A DNA stretch of 64,000 nt, from assembly GCA_034440575.1 (NCBI GenBank), contig JAOTOL010001188.1:231001-295000 (forward strand), written 5' to 3'. The notes beneath the pieces are model-generated. The model was not told the origin of the DNA and did no database searches. It was given only the letters and a program-made list of their open reading frames with translations. The position numbers and the translations under genes are program-made. Position 1 is the first letter of the stretch, and each line of letters opens with the position of its first letter. Source of the DNA: Imbricaverruca yamaguchii. Its lineage: Eukaryota > Arthropoda > Thecostraca > Neoverrucidae. This document shows, in pieces, positions 49,756 to 61,329 of this stretch.

Positions 49756-50424
49756 GCTACACGACTTTGACCACGACCATAAACATGTGTGCCGATTTTT
49801 CAACCGGTTGGAGTCGTGCGGTACGTCAGACCAAGTCACGACCTCATTGAGTGAGCACTCCGGTAGAGAACACTTCAGAAACATTTCGAACCTACAGCGC
49901 ACAAAGACCTTTAGTAAGACTAGCGACTCTGCGCTAAACATATGCAGACGACTCGGTGTTGCCTGTGATCTAGTGGTAGCCTATTCCAAGCGACCGCGGC
50001 GTGAAAACCTCACTGGGACGCGTGAGTCGACATCTTGTGAGATGAACCTCACCGGCTACCCAGCTCTGACTCCTTTCGATACTTGTAACCGCCAGGTAAA
50101 CATTTTCAGTGGCATTGACCTAATGCACATGGCACTGTATACCTGGATGCAATCGTGCTCCGGACTATCTCTGCAACCGGTTAGCCATGTTATGACGAGT
50201 GCAGGGGACACCTTATCGTGCGGCCCGTTAGGGTCCCCTGTTTCCCATTGCTGGACGTTCCCAGCAGTTACTCCTGTTGTTGGGTGTTCCCCATGCAGGG
50301 TTTGGTAGGTTGGCCACGACGACGCGCTGCCTTGTTCCCGGGCTCTGACTGTGGTGTCGGGACCGCTTCCGGCGCCCCTGACCCAGGCCGTTACTCAGCT
50401 GGCCGACGGCGGCGTCGATCAGTC
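49756..50424. other. Non-genic sequence
   Basis: A 173-codon plus-strand open frame (49787-50308) has no recognisable family, so it is not called. Confidence 0.3.
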
Positions 50425-50560
50425 TCTGGAGCGGACCGACTGCCCGATCAGTCTCCGGAGCGGACCGATCAGTCTCCGGAGCGGACCGATCAGTCTCCGG
50501 AGCGGACCGATCAGTCTCCGGAGCGGACCGATCAGTCTCCGGAGCGGACCGACTGCCCGA
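50425..50560. repeat. 21 bp minisatellite, ~6 copies
   Basis: CGGACCGATCAGTCTCCGGA units. Confidence 0.95.
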
Positions 50561-50644
50561 TTGGCGTTCGGTCGGCCGCTCGGCCTGCTCGGTTGATGTC
50601 CAGATTGGCCGTTGGATGGCCGTCGGTCCTCACGACCGACGCTC

Positions 50645-51560
50645 TGAGTGGGCCGCGCCGCTGCAGCCTCGTCTCCGCCGCTGTAGCCTCGTCTCCGCCA
50701 CTGTAGCCTCGTCTCCGCCGCTGCTGCTCTGGCTCTGTCTCCGCCGCTGTAGCCTCGTCTCCGCCGCTGTAGCCTCGTCTCCGCCGCTGTAGCCTCGTCT
50801 CCGCCGCTGCTGCTCTGGCTCTGTCTCCGCCGCTGCAGCCTCGCCTCCGCCGCTCAGGCTGAGGCTCTGGTCCCACCGCTGCAGCCTTGTCTCCGCCGCT
50901 GCCGCTCTGGCTGTGGTCCCCGCCGCTACAGCCTTGTCTCCACCGCTTAGGCTCCGGCTCTGGTCCCGTCGTTACTGCCTTGTCTCCACCGCTGCAGCTT
51001 GTCCCCGCCGCTGCTGCGCCGGCTCTGGTCCCGCCGCTACAGCCTTGTCTCCGCCGCTCAGGCTCCGGCTCTGGTCCCGTCGTTACTGCCTTGTCTCCAC
51101 CGCTGCTGCATTGTCTCCGCCGCTACAGCCTTGTCTCCGCCGCTCAGGCTCCGGCTTTGGCTCCGCCGTTACAGCCTTGTCTCCGCCGCTGCTGCTCCTG
51201 CGCTGTCCCCGCCGCTACTGCCTTGTCTCCGCCGCTGCTGCATTGTCTCCGCCGCTACTGCCATGTCTCCGCCGCTCAGGCTCCGGCTCTGGTCCCGCCG
51301 CTGCAGCCTGGTATCTGTCGCTGCTGCTCCGGCTCTGGTCCCGCCGTTACAGCCTTGTCTCCGCCGCTCAGGCTCCGGCTTCGGCTCCGCCGTTACAGCC
51401 TTGTTTCTGCCATCAAGGCTCAAGCTCTGTCCCCCTCCACCGTATCATTGTCTCCGCCACCCAGGTTCCGGCCCTGGCCCCGCCGCTAAAGCCTTGTCTC
51501 CGTCGCTCAGACTCCGGCTTTGGTTGCGCCGTTACATTCTTGTCTCCGCCGCTTAGGCTC
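50645..51560. repeat. Complex CTCCGCCGCT-type array
   Basis: TTGTCTCCGCCGCT alternates with CAGGCTCCGGCTCTGGTCCC, CTGCTGCT and TACAGCC. Units of about 20 and 33 bp are shuffled. Confidence 0.93.
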
Positions 51561-52189
51561 CGGCTTTGTCTGCGGTGCTCAGACTTTGTCGCTGGCGCCC
51601 CGGTTCCGGCTCCGGCGCTGGTTTCGGCTCTGGCCTTTTCTCCGCGGCGCTTCCGGCTTGTTTCCGGCATAGCAGGATTGTATCCGGCGTTGCAGACATG
51701 CGAGGAGTCCTGACGGCTGCATCGAGTATGACTACGAACGTCATAGTCACTAGTGTAGTCCAACAAATCACAATGAAAGAAAAACTCAACTTCTCTTGAA
51801 CTAATATTCTAATGGGCAGTTTAATCGTATAGCTAATTAAGAATGATATTTAAAGATATGCGTGAAGTATTGTGCGTCCGAAGAGTTGCATGTTAGTAGC
51901 GGTAAACAATGCTGGGTTGAAAACGGTGGCGTGCCTAGAATTAGCTTCATAAGCTGCAAACGCAAATGCAGGGGCCAATCTACTTCCCACTAAAAAGGCA
52001 CCAGATTTTACCTGGTGTTATCTTTAATGGGTAAATTTTGTGTTTGTTCTTAAATTATAATAATTAGCGACGAATGCATTTTCCCATGGAGAGTGCTCAA
52101 ACTACCACAGTCGTTTATAAGTTAGCAGCTTTGATCCACCCTCCCATTTTAAAAATAATTTTCTGGTACTTCAGCAGTGCATTTAAGCC
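51561..52189. other. Non-genic sequence
   Basis: Nothing recognisable. Confidence 0.35.
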
Positions 52190-53235
52190 GGGATGCCGAA
52201 TTGAACCGGAACACCGGGAGACCATTCCGGTCCCGGCGCCGTTTTTGGGACTCAGCACGTTTCTTCTCGGGGGTGGGCTACGCTATTTTGTTTAGGATCT
52301 CTAACGCCATTTTTAGGATCCAGAGCGATTTATCTGAGGATTTTTCAGAGTCTGTGGTTAATTTTACGAGGCCCCGGCTTGTCCTTTATCGGGTCTTAGT
52401 GGAATATTCAGGACCCGGCGCATTTGTGTGGCGTCCCAGCATATTTGTTCTTGGGACCCCAACGCAATTTTTCCGAGACCCGGTGTGACTCGTTGGGGAC
52501 CACCACCCATCAGGGAACGTTGTCACATTGTCCCACCCTTTCGGTGCAGCGTTGGGATCACGCCGCTTTTGCAGACTCCGGCATATTTTGAGGAATTCGT
52601 GCCCTCTTTATAGCCCCATTGTGATGTGAGAGCCTTGGTACGCTTTGAGGGCTCAGGTATAGGTTTGAGGGTTCCTGGTGTGGTCGTTTATTGGTTATGT
52701 GCATATTTTAAAGCTCTGCCGCTTTTTGCGTGATTCTGCGGGCTTTGAAGGGTCCCGGTACGCGTTCGGGCTTCTGATGTGCTTTTGGGGCCCTGCTGTG
52801 TTCATTTGGGCCCAAACGATAGTTTGTGTTACTTCGGACGATAATATTTTGGTCCCACGACTGCAATGGGGAGAACAATTATTGGACCCCAGCACGATTT
52901 TTCGGTGCCGCGCTGTATTTATTTTGGGCTCCGGAGCAAATTATTTCGGGCCTTGACAGGAATTTCGTGGCCCGGTGCCATCCCGGTGCGCTTTCGTTGG
53001 ATCCCAATGTGAATGTTGGGAGCCCTAATATAAATTTAAAGGTCGAGCGTTATTTTTTTCGGGGCAGGGTGCTCTGCTTCCGTTTTTGATCCTCGTCATG
53101 ATTTTAAGGATCCCGACGCAATTTTCATTCGGGTATCGGTGCGACTCTTTGCGGTGCGGTGCGACTCTTTGCGACTCTTGTGACTCTTTTCGGGTATCGG
53201 TGCGATTCGGGCATCGGTCCCACCTCCTCTTTAGG
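52190..53235. repeat. Highly decayed ~21-22 bp tandem array
   Basis: The sequence alternates GGxCCCxGxxGC-like and ATTTTTTCG-like words every ~21-22 bp (e.g. GGACCCCAGCACGATTTTTC, then GTGCCGCGCTGTATTTATTT, then GGCTCCGGAGCAAATTATTT). Roughly 48 units, much more diverged than other arrays here. Confidence 0.7.
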
Positions 53236-53585
53236 AGGGGGATTGTCCCCTTCACTCCTCCTGATGTACGTCACGATACTCGTCACGGAAACTTCGTTTT
53301 TTCGTGGCACGGATTAGTATCTGATATGCAATTCTGATACCGGAACAGAAAACCCGAACTGGCTACAAATGAAATACACTGGCAGTATGCCGTTGATTCT
53401 TATCCTTTCAGCAGGAATAATTTATTTATTTTGTGAACTCAAAAGAGTACGCAATATGTGCAGCATACGTGCATGCTTGTCAGTACAAAAACCTTGGTCA
53501 TTTGGATTGGAAGCTTGCAAGAAATCCAAAAATTATTACAACCATTCTCATACTTTTGTGAAGTAATGATTGCTGAATGATGTCG
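53236..53585. other. Non-genic sequence
   Basis: Nothing recognisable. Confidence 0.3.
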
Positions 53586-53587
53586 TC

Positions 53588-53589
<2 letters not shown>

Positions 53590-53648
<59 letters not shown>
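53590..53648. repeat. (AT)n microsatellite
   Basis: Pure AT dinucleotide. Confidence 0.97.
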
Positions 53649-53649
<1 letters not shown>

Positions 53650-55082
53650 CTGAATAGCGTCAAACGGCAGTTTCCTTCCTCACGAATGAATAGCTCGGAC
53701 CGTGTTTGGTATTGATCCAGGCGATGTAATCGGAAGAAGCGGACGGATGCACAGTTCGTGCGCTTCAGTGACAAGATGCAGGGTGACTTTCCAACGGGTG
53801 AGATTGGCATAGTTTGGCCTGGTGGCACGAACTCTCGTACAACATGGGAGCTAACGACCTGCGGACTTCGAGCTGACTTCAATCCAGGCGAGCGAGTGAC
53901 CGGCGTCTGGGGCATAGTCAGAACCCAGAGCAGCAACTGTCTGGCCAGGGCTGTCACCACGGCCATGTAGGAGCTCAATAGCCGCCCCCCCCCCCCCCCA
54001 GTGGCATGCGGGGACTCGCTGCCACACCGAGGGGCTGGCCGACGCATCAGAGGGTGAAACTGTCGGTGTTGGCCAATACACGAGCACACAATGGCACGTG
54101 ACGATTGGCTGGGGGAGAGGCAGCGCGTCTGTTACCCATGCTGGACGGATCGGCTTAACCAGCTGGACATCACGCTGGCAACAGAGTCTCTAAAGTGGAG
54201 CCGGTAAGTGCCTGCGTCAAGGTCATCTGACGCCCACTGTATTCTGACGTATTGGAAGCTTGCAGGCAGTACGTTCCAAAAATGTGTTGTTATATATATA
54301 CATAATGCGTAGTTTCAGACACCTAAATGATCTGAGTTATGCTTTTCCAGGTGCATATTTACGCGCACAATTTGAAGTATGTTAGCTGCTGTTTAAATAT
54401 TTGTGTACATTTTTTGCATCTCCTGAATAGTTTTAAATGCATACTACGATCAAGGGTGACATCCGGGGAAGGTTACCTGGTGGAGAGAGGAGGGATGTTT
54501 GGCTTTAATGGCCATTTTTTGGAACTCGGTTGGGTTAGTCTCTGCGTACTTATATGGCATTGTGAAGGCACTGCCATATTGAGTTCACTAACTCCGAGCA
54601 TGAGAAACATTTGGAGAATGTATTGCTCTTTTTCAGATACTTCCAACTCACGCATGGACGTACATGTTCATTTTTGGACATGTACTTAACTGCTGCAGCA
54701 TACCAAATATATCAGCGGATATGATATTTTGGCACCATCGTCTTTATCAAGTCGCTTCCTTTTTTTTAAGTTGTTGAATCCAGCGTTGCTAAAGATTGCT
54801 ATCCCTGCCTCAACCACCTGAAATCTTAATTGCATTTGTTGGAATACCACAATTATTTATGTTTGGCTAAATTTGTATGAATCATAGACAGGGACCTTAA
54901 AGAAGGATGATAAAAATCATAGATAAATCATTTTTTAATGTCTCGGGCTCCCGGAGTTGCCTTGGACCCCCCCCCCCCCTCCCCATTCGAATGCCCTGGA
55001 CTCGCCCATGGTTTTCAAAATCAGTTACGTGAGCAAATACATATTTTCATTGGCTGTGCAATGGAGTCAAGCATGCCAACTG
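53649..55082. other. Non-genic sequence; one weak exon candidate
   Basis: At 54091-54203 an ATG-started plus frame (MARDDWLGERQRVCYPCWTD ...) ends at a perfect donor (CCG|GTAAGT). It could be a small first exon, but no family or partner exon is recognised. The rest is AT-rich and featureless. Confidence 0.3.
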
Positions 55083-55125
55083 CCGCCATGGTAGCTCAGC
55101 TGGTTGGAACGCTCGCCTCCCCCCG
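55083..55125 (+). mobile_element. tRNA-like SINE head running into corrupted sequence
   Basis: CATGGTAGCTCAGCTGGTTG is a classical A-box context. The expected B box about 40 bp later is replaced by homopolymer-rich sequence (see 55126-55400). Confidence 0.4.
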
Positions 55126-55400
55126 TCTCCCCCTCCCCGGGAAACAGGGGTTTGGGCCCCTTCCCCCCCCCCCCTTTGACCCCGGCCGGGGGGGGGGGCT
55201 GGCGCGCCGAGCCCGAAAGGGAGGGGGGGGGGGCCGGCGGGGCGGGGTCGTGGGATTGCGGTAAATTTAAATTTTTTTTTTAAATTTTTAATTTAAATTG
55301 AGGGAGGGAAATGGGGGGGGGGGGGGGGGGTTAACAAAAAAATCTAAACTAAAAACCAAACCAACCCCCCCCCCCACCAACAAATAAAATATTAAATTTA
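55126..55400. other. Homopolymer-rich stretch, probable low-quality assembly sequence
   Basis: Runs of 8-18 identical bases of C, G, T and A follow each other with almost no other complexity (G run at 55313-55330, C runs at 55165 and 55363, T run at 55268). The style changes abruptly from and back to ordinary sequence on both sides, as expected for unpolished or mis-called sequence over a real SINE. Confidence 0.6.
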
Positions 55401-56164
55401 AATAAAAACTCGGTTGCAAAATTGACGAACACTCTGATCTGGAAACTATTTCGCCTGAAACCATTTAACCCATGTGTCCCCCGCAATGGAAGCTAAAAAC
55501 TGCGTTTAATAGAAGTTTTCCTTCCTTTGCATTTAAAACAGCTTTTATCACATTTTTAGAGAAATTCCGTTGGACAGCTTTCAAGACCTCACGGGATAGG
55601 GCTCAGCGTTCCTCTCCTGCTTCTTTCACAAGTGATTAGAACCCTCCCGTAATATGCTTATCACATTCGTCAATTCATCCTGTTTTATCAAATCGTACCA
55701 TATCCCAGCGGAATTGAAATTAATGCATGAAGTGTACGCGATGCTCGCAATTTTTCGCTAGAAATATTGCATTGTGTAAGAAGCATCGCTGGATGAAAGT
55801 TTGCACTGGAAAACATGGTCTAGTATAAAATGCTGTGGAAGAAAATGTAGACAGACTGCTATCACTTTGTAATGGAAGACAGTTTGCAGAATGAAGCTAC
55901 ATGCTGTTTTCATTCCATGTTTCTAGGTTAAGTCGCGAAGTCGCGAGGTCTCTGGACATTGTGACCAACGTTTCCTTCGGTCGGTGTGGGTTTTGCTCTT
56001 TCTACTAATTTGTTGTGGTATATTTTGTAGTGCGGCTCACTTGCCTTAGGATTTGCAATAGAGGCTCGCATTAATGGCAGATCCTGAGTCTCATACCTCA
56101 AAAAGGCACTTCCACGCCACAGTTTATTTACACCACAATGTCGATCAGGCAATTAAATGTGTTT
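55401..56164. other. Non-genic sequence
   Basis: AT-rich; nothing recognisable. Confidence 0.35.
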
Positions 56165-56640
56165 TGAATGACTATTAGAGCAGTGCAGTGCCCCAGTTGG
56201 GCCACGGTTAGAGCACCATTGAAGCCAGCATTGACCTAACGGGAGAGCGCCACTACTGACCAAAGTGAGAACACCACCGCTGGCCCCAAGGTAGACTGCC
56301 ATCATTGGCCCTGAGGAAGAACACCACTGTTGGAGCTAAGGAAGAACACTACTGTTGGACCTAAAGAAGAGCACCGCCGTTAGCCCTAAGGAGTAATGTC
56401 ATCCTTGGCCCTTAGGGAGAACACAACCATTAGACCTAAGGAAGTGCACCACCCTTTGCCCTGAGAAGTAACCCTACTGTTGGTCCTAAGTTAGTAGAAT
56501 ACTGTTGGCCCTAAGGGAGAATACTATCCTTGGCCCAGGGGAAACACCACCGTTGGCCTTAAGGAAGAATACCATCCTTGGTCTTAAAGGAAACTACCAT
56601 CCTGGGCCCAAAGCAAGAGCAGCAATGCTAAGCTAAAGCG
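56165..56640. repeat. Degenerate ~25-27 bp tandem array
   Basis: Units like TTGGCCCTAAGGGAGAACAC followed by CACCG, about 18 diverged copies. Confidence 0.85.
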
Positions 56641-58006
56641 AAAGCTGACCCTTAGTGGCCCAAAGTGGCAGCTGGCGAGAGCACCAGCTCTGGCCCAGCT
56701 TTTGCAGAGATCACTTGCAAACATGGAGATCCCCAGTCCTGTCAACATGTCATCGCACGCGCCATGTCAGCATGCTGAGGGTCCCGATTGCGAAACACAT
56801 GCATCGTGGCGGAAAAGAACCCCAAGTAAGCTTTATTTATTTATTTATGCTGCTCATGGAAGAAGGAACAAGAGAGATGTATTCTTGCTCGAAGCTCGAC
56901 GTTGTTGGCTTAGTTTTTACCAGACACCCTCGGAGCTGTTGGCCCAGTTGTGGAAATGAAGAGCGGAGTACTCTATGGCATGCCAGCCTGGTCTCGATAT
57001 TGGCAGGTGAAACGTGCTATTTGGGACTTTATCAGGACCAGTGTTGGCCTGTGCGAAAACTACCTGAAAAGTTATTGAAAACTAACAACAATGGAAGTAT
57101 CAAGGACAGCATGGTTGCACCCATTCTCCAGGGCTAAGTGTATTTTAAGCCGACAATAAGCCTTGATCTTCCATCGAAAGGCCACCGGCTAATGCTTCTG
57201 AATTTTCCAACAGCACAGATGTTTTCGAACTATATCAAGGTTCATGAGCACGTGTAACATGAAATGCAAATTATGAGAGCACATATGTAATACGGCATGC
57301 AAAGAATACGACTTAAGTAAAACTTTACGAAGTCTACCTCCAGAAATGAGAATAAGTTCCAGTTTCCTGACATGATTGAGCCCACGTTTTTAGCAGAAAT
57401 AACCGCAATGGGTTTACGATTAGCTATGTCAAAGGGTAGAGCACTTCTGTATGCAGTTTTTCTGCTGTGTGTGAGGACATCAGCGGGGATAGCATCCATC
57501 CCTTAGAATGACGACGGTTGAGGCGTGGACATGTTTCTCTCCATCCACCGCGTGCCATACAGTGTCATCAACATTACACAATTCCTCTTTTTCTTGTGCT
57601 GACATTTGACTAAAAGTCTTGCATAGACGTTCAATACGAAGTTACCTGGCAGAGAAAGGGGGGAAAGTACATGGCCTAATATAGGAGTGAGTAGTTGGTT
57701 GAAGACTGATGCAGTCAACAAGTCGAGTCGAAATACCACCAACACCGGCCTCGTACTGCATATTATATTCAAAAAGGCATACATCCATGAGGGCTACAAT
57801 TGGAAAGAACTGGATCAAACATTACCATGTGTGGTCTTTCACATATATGGCAAGCATCCGATCGTCCATGCGATTCGTGATGCTGCTCTGACGTGGCGGA
57901 ATCATGGGATACTTGTGGTTCGGCCAGTGGCCGCCGAGTGTCGCTGGTGTCTCCGGCTCCTGCTCGGTGCGGCACTAATGGCGTGGAGTCTCGGCGAAAC
58001 GACCGA
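56641..58006. other. CRYL1 3' flank, non-genic
   Basis: Downstream of the CRYL1 stop on the minus strand. Open frames at 56655-57137 (plus) and 57242-57784 (minus) have no convincing family resemblance. The part next to 58007 should hold the CRYL1 3' UTR. Confidence 0.35.
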
Positions 58007-58081
58007 TCACTGGGCTCCGTCCATGTCCTGCTTCAGCTTGGCCAAAGCGGCCAAGCGGCTGTCTCTCCATGCACGCCGCTC
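58007..58081 (-). CDS. CRYL1: CRYL1 terminal coding exon
   Basis: 24 codons plus stop: ERRAWRDSRLAALAKLKQDM followed by DGAQ and TGA at 58009-58007. The REWRD...LAKLK pattern is the usual C-terminus of CRYL1. Acceptor CTGACCCAG|GAG at 58082/58081, phase 0 as required by the previous exon; in-frame TGA codons just upstream confirm the exon does not extend. No clear AATAAA was found on the minus strand close downstream, so the 3' UTR end is undetermined. Confidence 0.88.
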   Translation of the reverse strand, partial: ERRAWRDSRLAALAKLKQDMDGAQ

Positions 58082-58300
58082 CTGGGTCAGAACACGATGT
58101 CAGGATGTACTCTCTGACCTTCGCTGGGGCCGGCACACCGGCAGAGTTCGGGCGACTACGGCTGCGTTCTTTGTCACGTTCCGTTCACGAATTCCGAGAT
58201 ATATCTTCTTGTGCCATTGTAGTCTGTATGGTGTAGCGTGAACACGAATATCCAGGGCATTTGCAGACAAGTGGTAGCGCTAAACTTGGGTGTGCGTGGG

Positions 58301-58612
58301 ACAGACAGACAGACAGACAGACTTTATTGAGGACATCCACAATTGACTCGTGGCTATTATTGACATGACGTCAAATAGGTAAAACAACACAGTACAAAAG
58401 GTAAAAAATAGGGTCAAAATCACAGGATAAAAATAAAAATAAATAAAATACAGCAAGTGGAGCAGTCAATCAATCCGGCACGGGCGGCACGTCAAATAGG
58501 TACTCCCGTAGGTGGCGACCATAGATCGACACGGGAAGTTGAGTCAGCTCAGGTGGCAGTGAGTTGTACATGTGTAGCGTTCTGGAACCAAAACGTCTCT
58601 TCCCCTAAATCG
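58301..58612 (-). mobile_element. 5'-truncated LINE 3' end in CRYL1 intron
   Basis: Minus-strand frame RRFGSRTLHMYNSLPPEL... ending VPPVPD and TGA at 58472-58470 is the C-terminal end of a non-LTR reverse transcriptase (the F..R....WN.LP-type motif). It is followed by an AT-rich 3' UTR, AATAAA (plus TTTATT at 58323-58328) and a (TCTG)n tail at 58301-58322. It is inserted almost flush against the donor of the exon ending at 58619. Confidence 0.8.
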
Positions 58613-58618
58613 TCATAC

Positions 58619-58761
58619 CTGGAGTTGATCCAGCGGTACCATCTCCGTCAGTTGGCGATGAACCTCCTCCGCCTGCTTGCCCTCCATCCGGGGCACCGGA
58701 CCGAATGTGCTGGACACGTTGTATATGGTCTCGCCGTACGTATCGCAGTAGTTGGCGACAC
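58619..58761 (-). CDS. CRYL1: CRYL1 exon, C-terminal helical domain
   Basis: Opens with GVANYCDTYGETIYNVSSTF and ends VPLDQLQ; this aligns with the family's GMLSYCDRYG-type segment. Acceptor GCCGGCAG|GT at 58762/58761, donor CTCCAG|GTATGA at 58619/58618; 143 nt (2 nt + 47 codons). A LINE 3' fragment occupies the intron from about 6 bp past this donor. Confidence 0.9.
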
Positions 58762-59783
58762 CTGCCGGCAGAGGCGTCGCCAGGGATGTCCACCAGGAGG
58801 GCGAATGTATAGGCTGGTTGTGGCAGAGGACATTGGGGCTAAAAATTGTCGTCCCATTACGAGTGAATAGATTGCATGCACATTTTACGTTCGCCGTCGG
58901 CGGCGGGGGTGGTAATTATCGGGAATGGCCGTTTCATCCTGTTGCTTCCACAAGTGATTTCCATAAGAAGCACTGACCAACAACCTTCATCATAGCACTG
59001 CTGGCAATAAATCCCACGCATTTCAAAACAATCATCACAATATTCGTTTGCTTTTGGGACCGTACTCATGTCCTCTTCGTGTTATTACACGTAATTACTG
59101 CAAAGCTTTGCCCCTCATGGTATGCTGGTACTGCTGTTGCTCATGGATATGTAACGCGCATACCAACGGACTTATGTGCGGTGCGCATGACGGACGGAAT
59201 AATGAATGGTGCACATGGCTAGCCAGCCGATGTACAGAGGTCCACAAAGCTGCCGACTTGTCCACAATGTAAGCAACAGGAGTCAGACTCACACTGACAA
59301 ACTACTCGTTCTTTCCGGGGTTAAGCAATGTAGCAAACAGCAATGAGAACATGCTGCACGATCCACAGCATTTTTCTCCCATTTGTTTGTTTAATGCACA
59401 TGCGTGATCTAAATGAATAGCAGCAACCTTTTGTCTTTTTTGTATTGATCTTCACAACTCGCTCCGAACATACCGGTCCTCATCTCTGGTCCTCAACACG
59501 CGCACCATTAAATTTTCTTTGCCTTCTGAGACAGGTCCGTGGTTAACGTGTTGCCAGTGTAACGGCCAGCCATGTTTATCGCAGAAATCACCAGCGAGAG
59601 TCAGAACTTGCAAATGAAACAGTTTGAACGACTCATTTCCGTGTGGGAGAGTCTTCACAACTTGCATACCTTTGCTGATGAAAGGTGCGTACGACCGGTG
59701 AACTGATAAAATGATGCGCATGGCCGGCGGACTGGTGGCCTACGGTAGGAATGACTGGCAGACTAAGCCATCGACGAGGGTAC

Positions 59784-59926
59784 CTTCGGCGTTGAGGTGG
59801 GTCGTCTCCAGGGGGCCCATGAAGGCGTAGCGCGGTCCCAGGCCGCACTTCATCACCGTGTCCACATCTGAGGCGCTCAACACCCCGTCGCCCACCAGAC
59901 GCCAGCACTCGTTCAGGATGGCGTAC
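59784..59926 (-). CDS. CRYL1: CRYL1 exon, start of helical C-terminal domain
   Basis: Encodes [19 protein letters not shown] and continues to a [20 protein letters not shown] segment, the most conserved block of lambda-crystallins. Acceptor CTTGCAG|G at 59927/59926; donor GAAG|GTACCC at 59784/59783. 143 nt with split codons at both ends (1 nt + 47 codons + 1 nt) that match both neighbours. No duplication is seen at this donor. Confidence 0.94.
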
Positions 59927-60972
59927 CTGCAAGGCAGCGCCACCGGTAGCGGTACGGTGCAACTGCGGGGCGCCGGCACCGACTCAGGATGAATCTCCTG
60001 CCAACAGTTATCTCTGGTGCCGGTACCGGACCGCCTCCGGTCGCCGGTACCGCATTGTCAAGAGGCAGTGGTACAGAATTGTCATACAGCAGTGGTACAT
60101 GATGCTTCATGGTACGGTGGTATATGGTGCATACGCGGATACTATATGGTCCTATGCGTCGTATGGTGCATATGCCGAGCAGTGTTGTATTATACCCACC
60201 CGTTATCTGCCACAGCAGAGCTTCTCGTAATCACATCTTATCCCCCAAGTACCATATAGCAGTAGCATATAATCGTGATAGTCATTGTTTGACGGCGGAG
60301 TCAGCAAGGATGAGGCGGGTTGTAGGTATCTCGATGGGTTTCGAGCATCACACATTGCCAGCATGACTGGTGTTTAGGTAACTGTGGAAGCGGTAATCGC
60401 ATCATACGTTTAGAAACAACAGCAATGCTGTGGCATTTCAGGAAATGAGATGGTGACCTGATGGTATCTCGAAAAGATACATCATACTTTCAGTTTTCAA
60501 AAGCATGATGTGATGAAAAATAGGTGCAAGAGGAGTTCTGGGACGAGATGCATATGCAGATTCTGCCCCCTGGAGGAGCGCTGCCACGGCAGATCTACTC
60601 GTAATACTGTCCTAATTTCCCAGGCTCCACCTCTAAGTGTTTGCGTTTTTGCATATTCGCTATTTTACGCAGCTCCTTTGTTTTTGATATTAAATGTATT
60701 TATCTCTTCATCATCACGGTTGTTCTTGCTGGTTTCAATTGTGCTGCCTTTTGTCATTAATGGTGAATCCTCATGGCAGACCCAAACTAATATAGGACAC
60801 CCAAGTAAAACAAGTTTTTCAGACAATAAACAGCGACCCGTACCAAAGCGAGACGGTAGTACAGTACATCGACTGCATGCAACGCATAACCTAGCTTGCA
60901 ACGCTACCTAAGCATAATACCACTGCAGGTCTCAATTCGATGCCTGTGAGATCGACGGCCTCCCCCTACAAT
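59927..60972. other. CRYL1 intron sequence
   Basis: 60000-60200 is rich in CCGGTACCG and GTATGGT words, a degenerate local repeat; the rest of the intron shows nothing recognisable. Confidence 0.5.
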
Positions 60973-61072
60973 TGGCTAGTTTGTATTCCCCACATCGCTG
61001 GATGCGTTACTCTGACTCACTGTATCCTGTTGAGCGCGAACCCGGGCACCTTCTTGTTGAGAGTGACCTCTC
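60973..61072 (-). repeat. Duplicate of CRYL1 exon 3' end with its splice donor
   Basis: A second copy, offset by 104 bp, of the last ~50 coding bases of the 61125-61282 exon, its donor (CA|GTGAGT) and ~45 bp of intron. The copy still reads [16 protein letters not shown]. It lies in the intron downstream of the true donor, giving a second consensus 5' splice site. Confidence 0.85.
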
Positions 61073-61124
61073 CAACTCGCTGGTTTCTATTCCCCACACC
61101 GCCGGATGCACTACTCTGACTCAC

Positions 61125-61282
61125 TGTATCCTGTTGAGCGCGAACCCGGGCACCTCCTTGTTGAGCGTGACGGGCGCCTGACCGATGAGCTTCATGAGCT
61201 GACGAGTCCGAGCCACTACGTCAGGATCTGTCCACGGAGCCGGCACCAGCTCCACCAGCGGCACATAGTAGGGAGGATTCAC
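61125..61282 (-). CDS. CRYL1: CRYL1 exon, central catalytic/dimer region
   Basis: Continues the frame with [16 protein letters not shown] and ends in [10 protein letters not shown], holding the family's conserved NPP and LNR (catalytic-pocket Asn) motifs. Acceptor GACAG|GTGAAT at 61283/61282; donor CA|GTGAGT at 61125/61124, a perfect consensus. Length 158 nt: 52 codons plus CA, which is completed by the G that opens the next exon. The 3' end of this exon with its donor is duplicated just downstream (60973-61072). Confidence 0.93.
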
Positions 61283-61329
61283 CTGTCGACGTCGGGCCTA
61301 CACGTCAGGACCGCTGGCTGTCGTTGGTC

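Noticed and set aside
49787..50308. 173-codon open frame outside repeats
   Set aside because: No recognisable motif or neighbours; could be real but cannot be supported.
57242..57784. Possible reverse transcriptase fragment (MDAIPADVLTHSRK...)
   Set aside because: Only a few residues resemble an RT motif; neighbouring residues do not continue the family pattern.
57687..58241. 184-codon plus-strand open frame
   Set aside because: Antisense shadow of the terminal CRYL1 exon.
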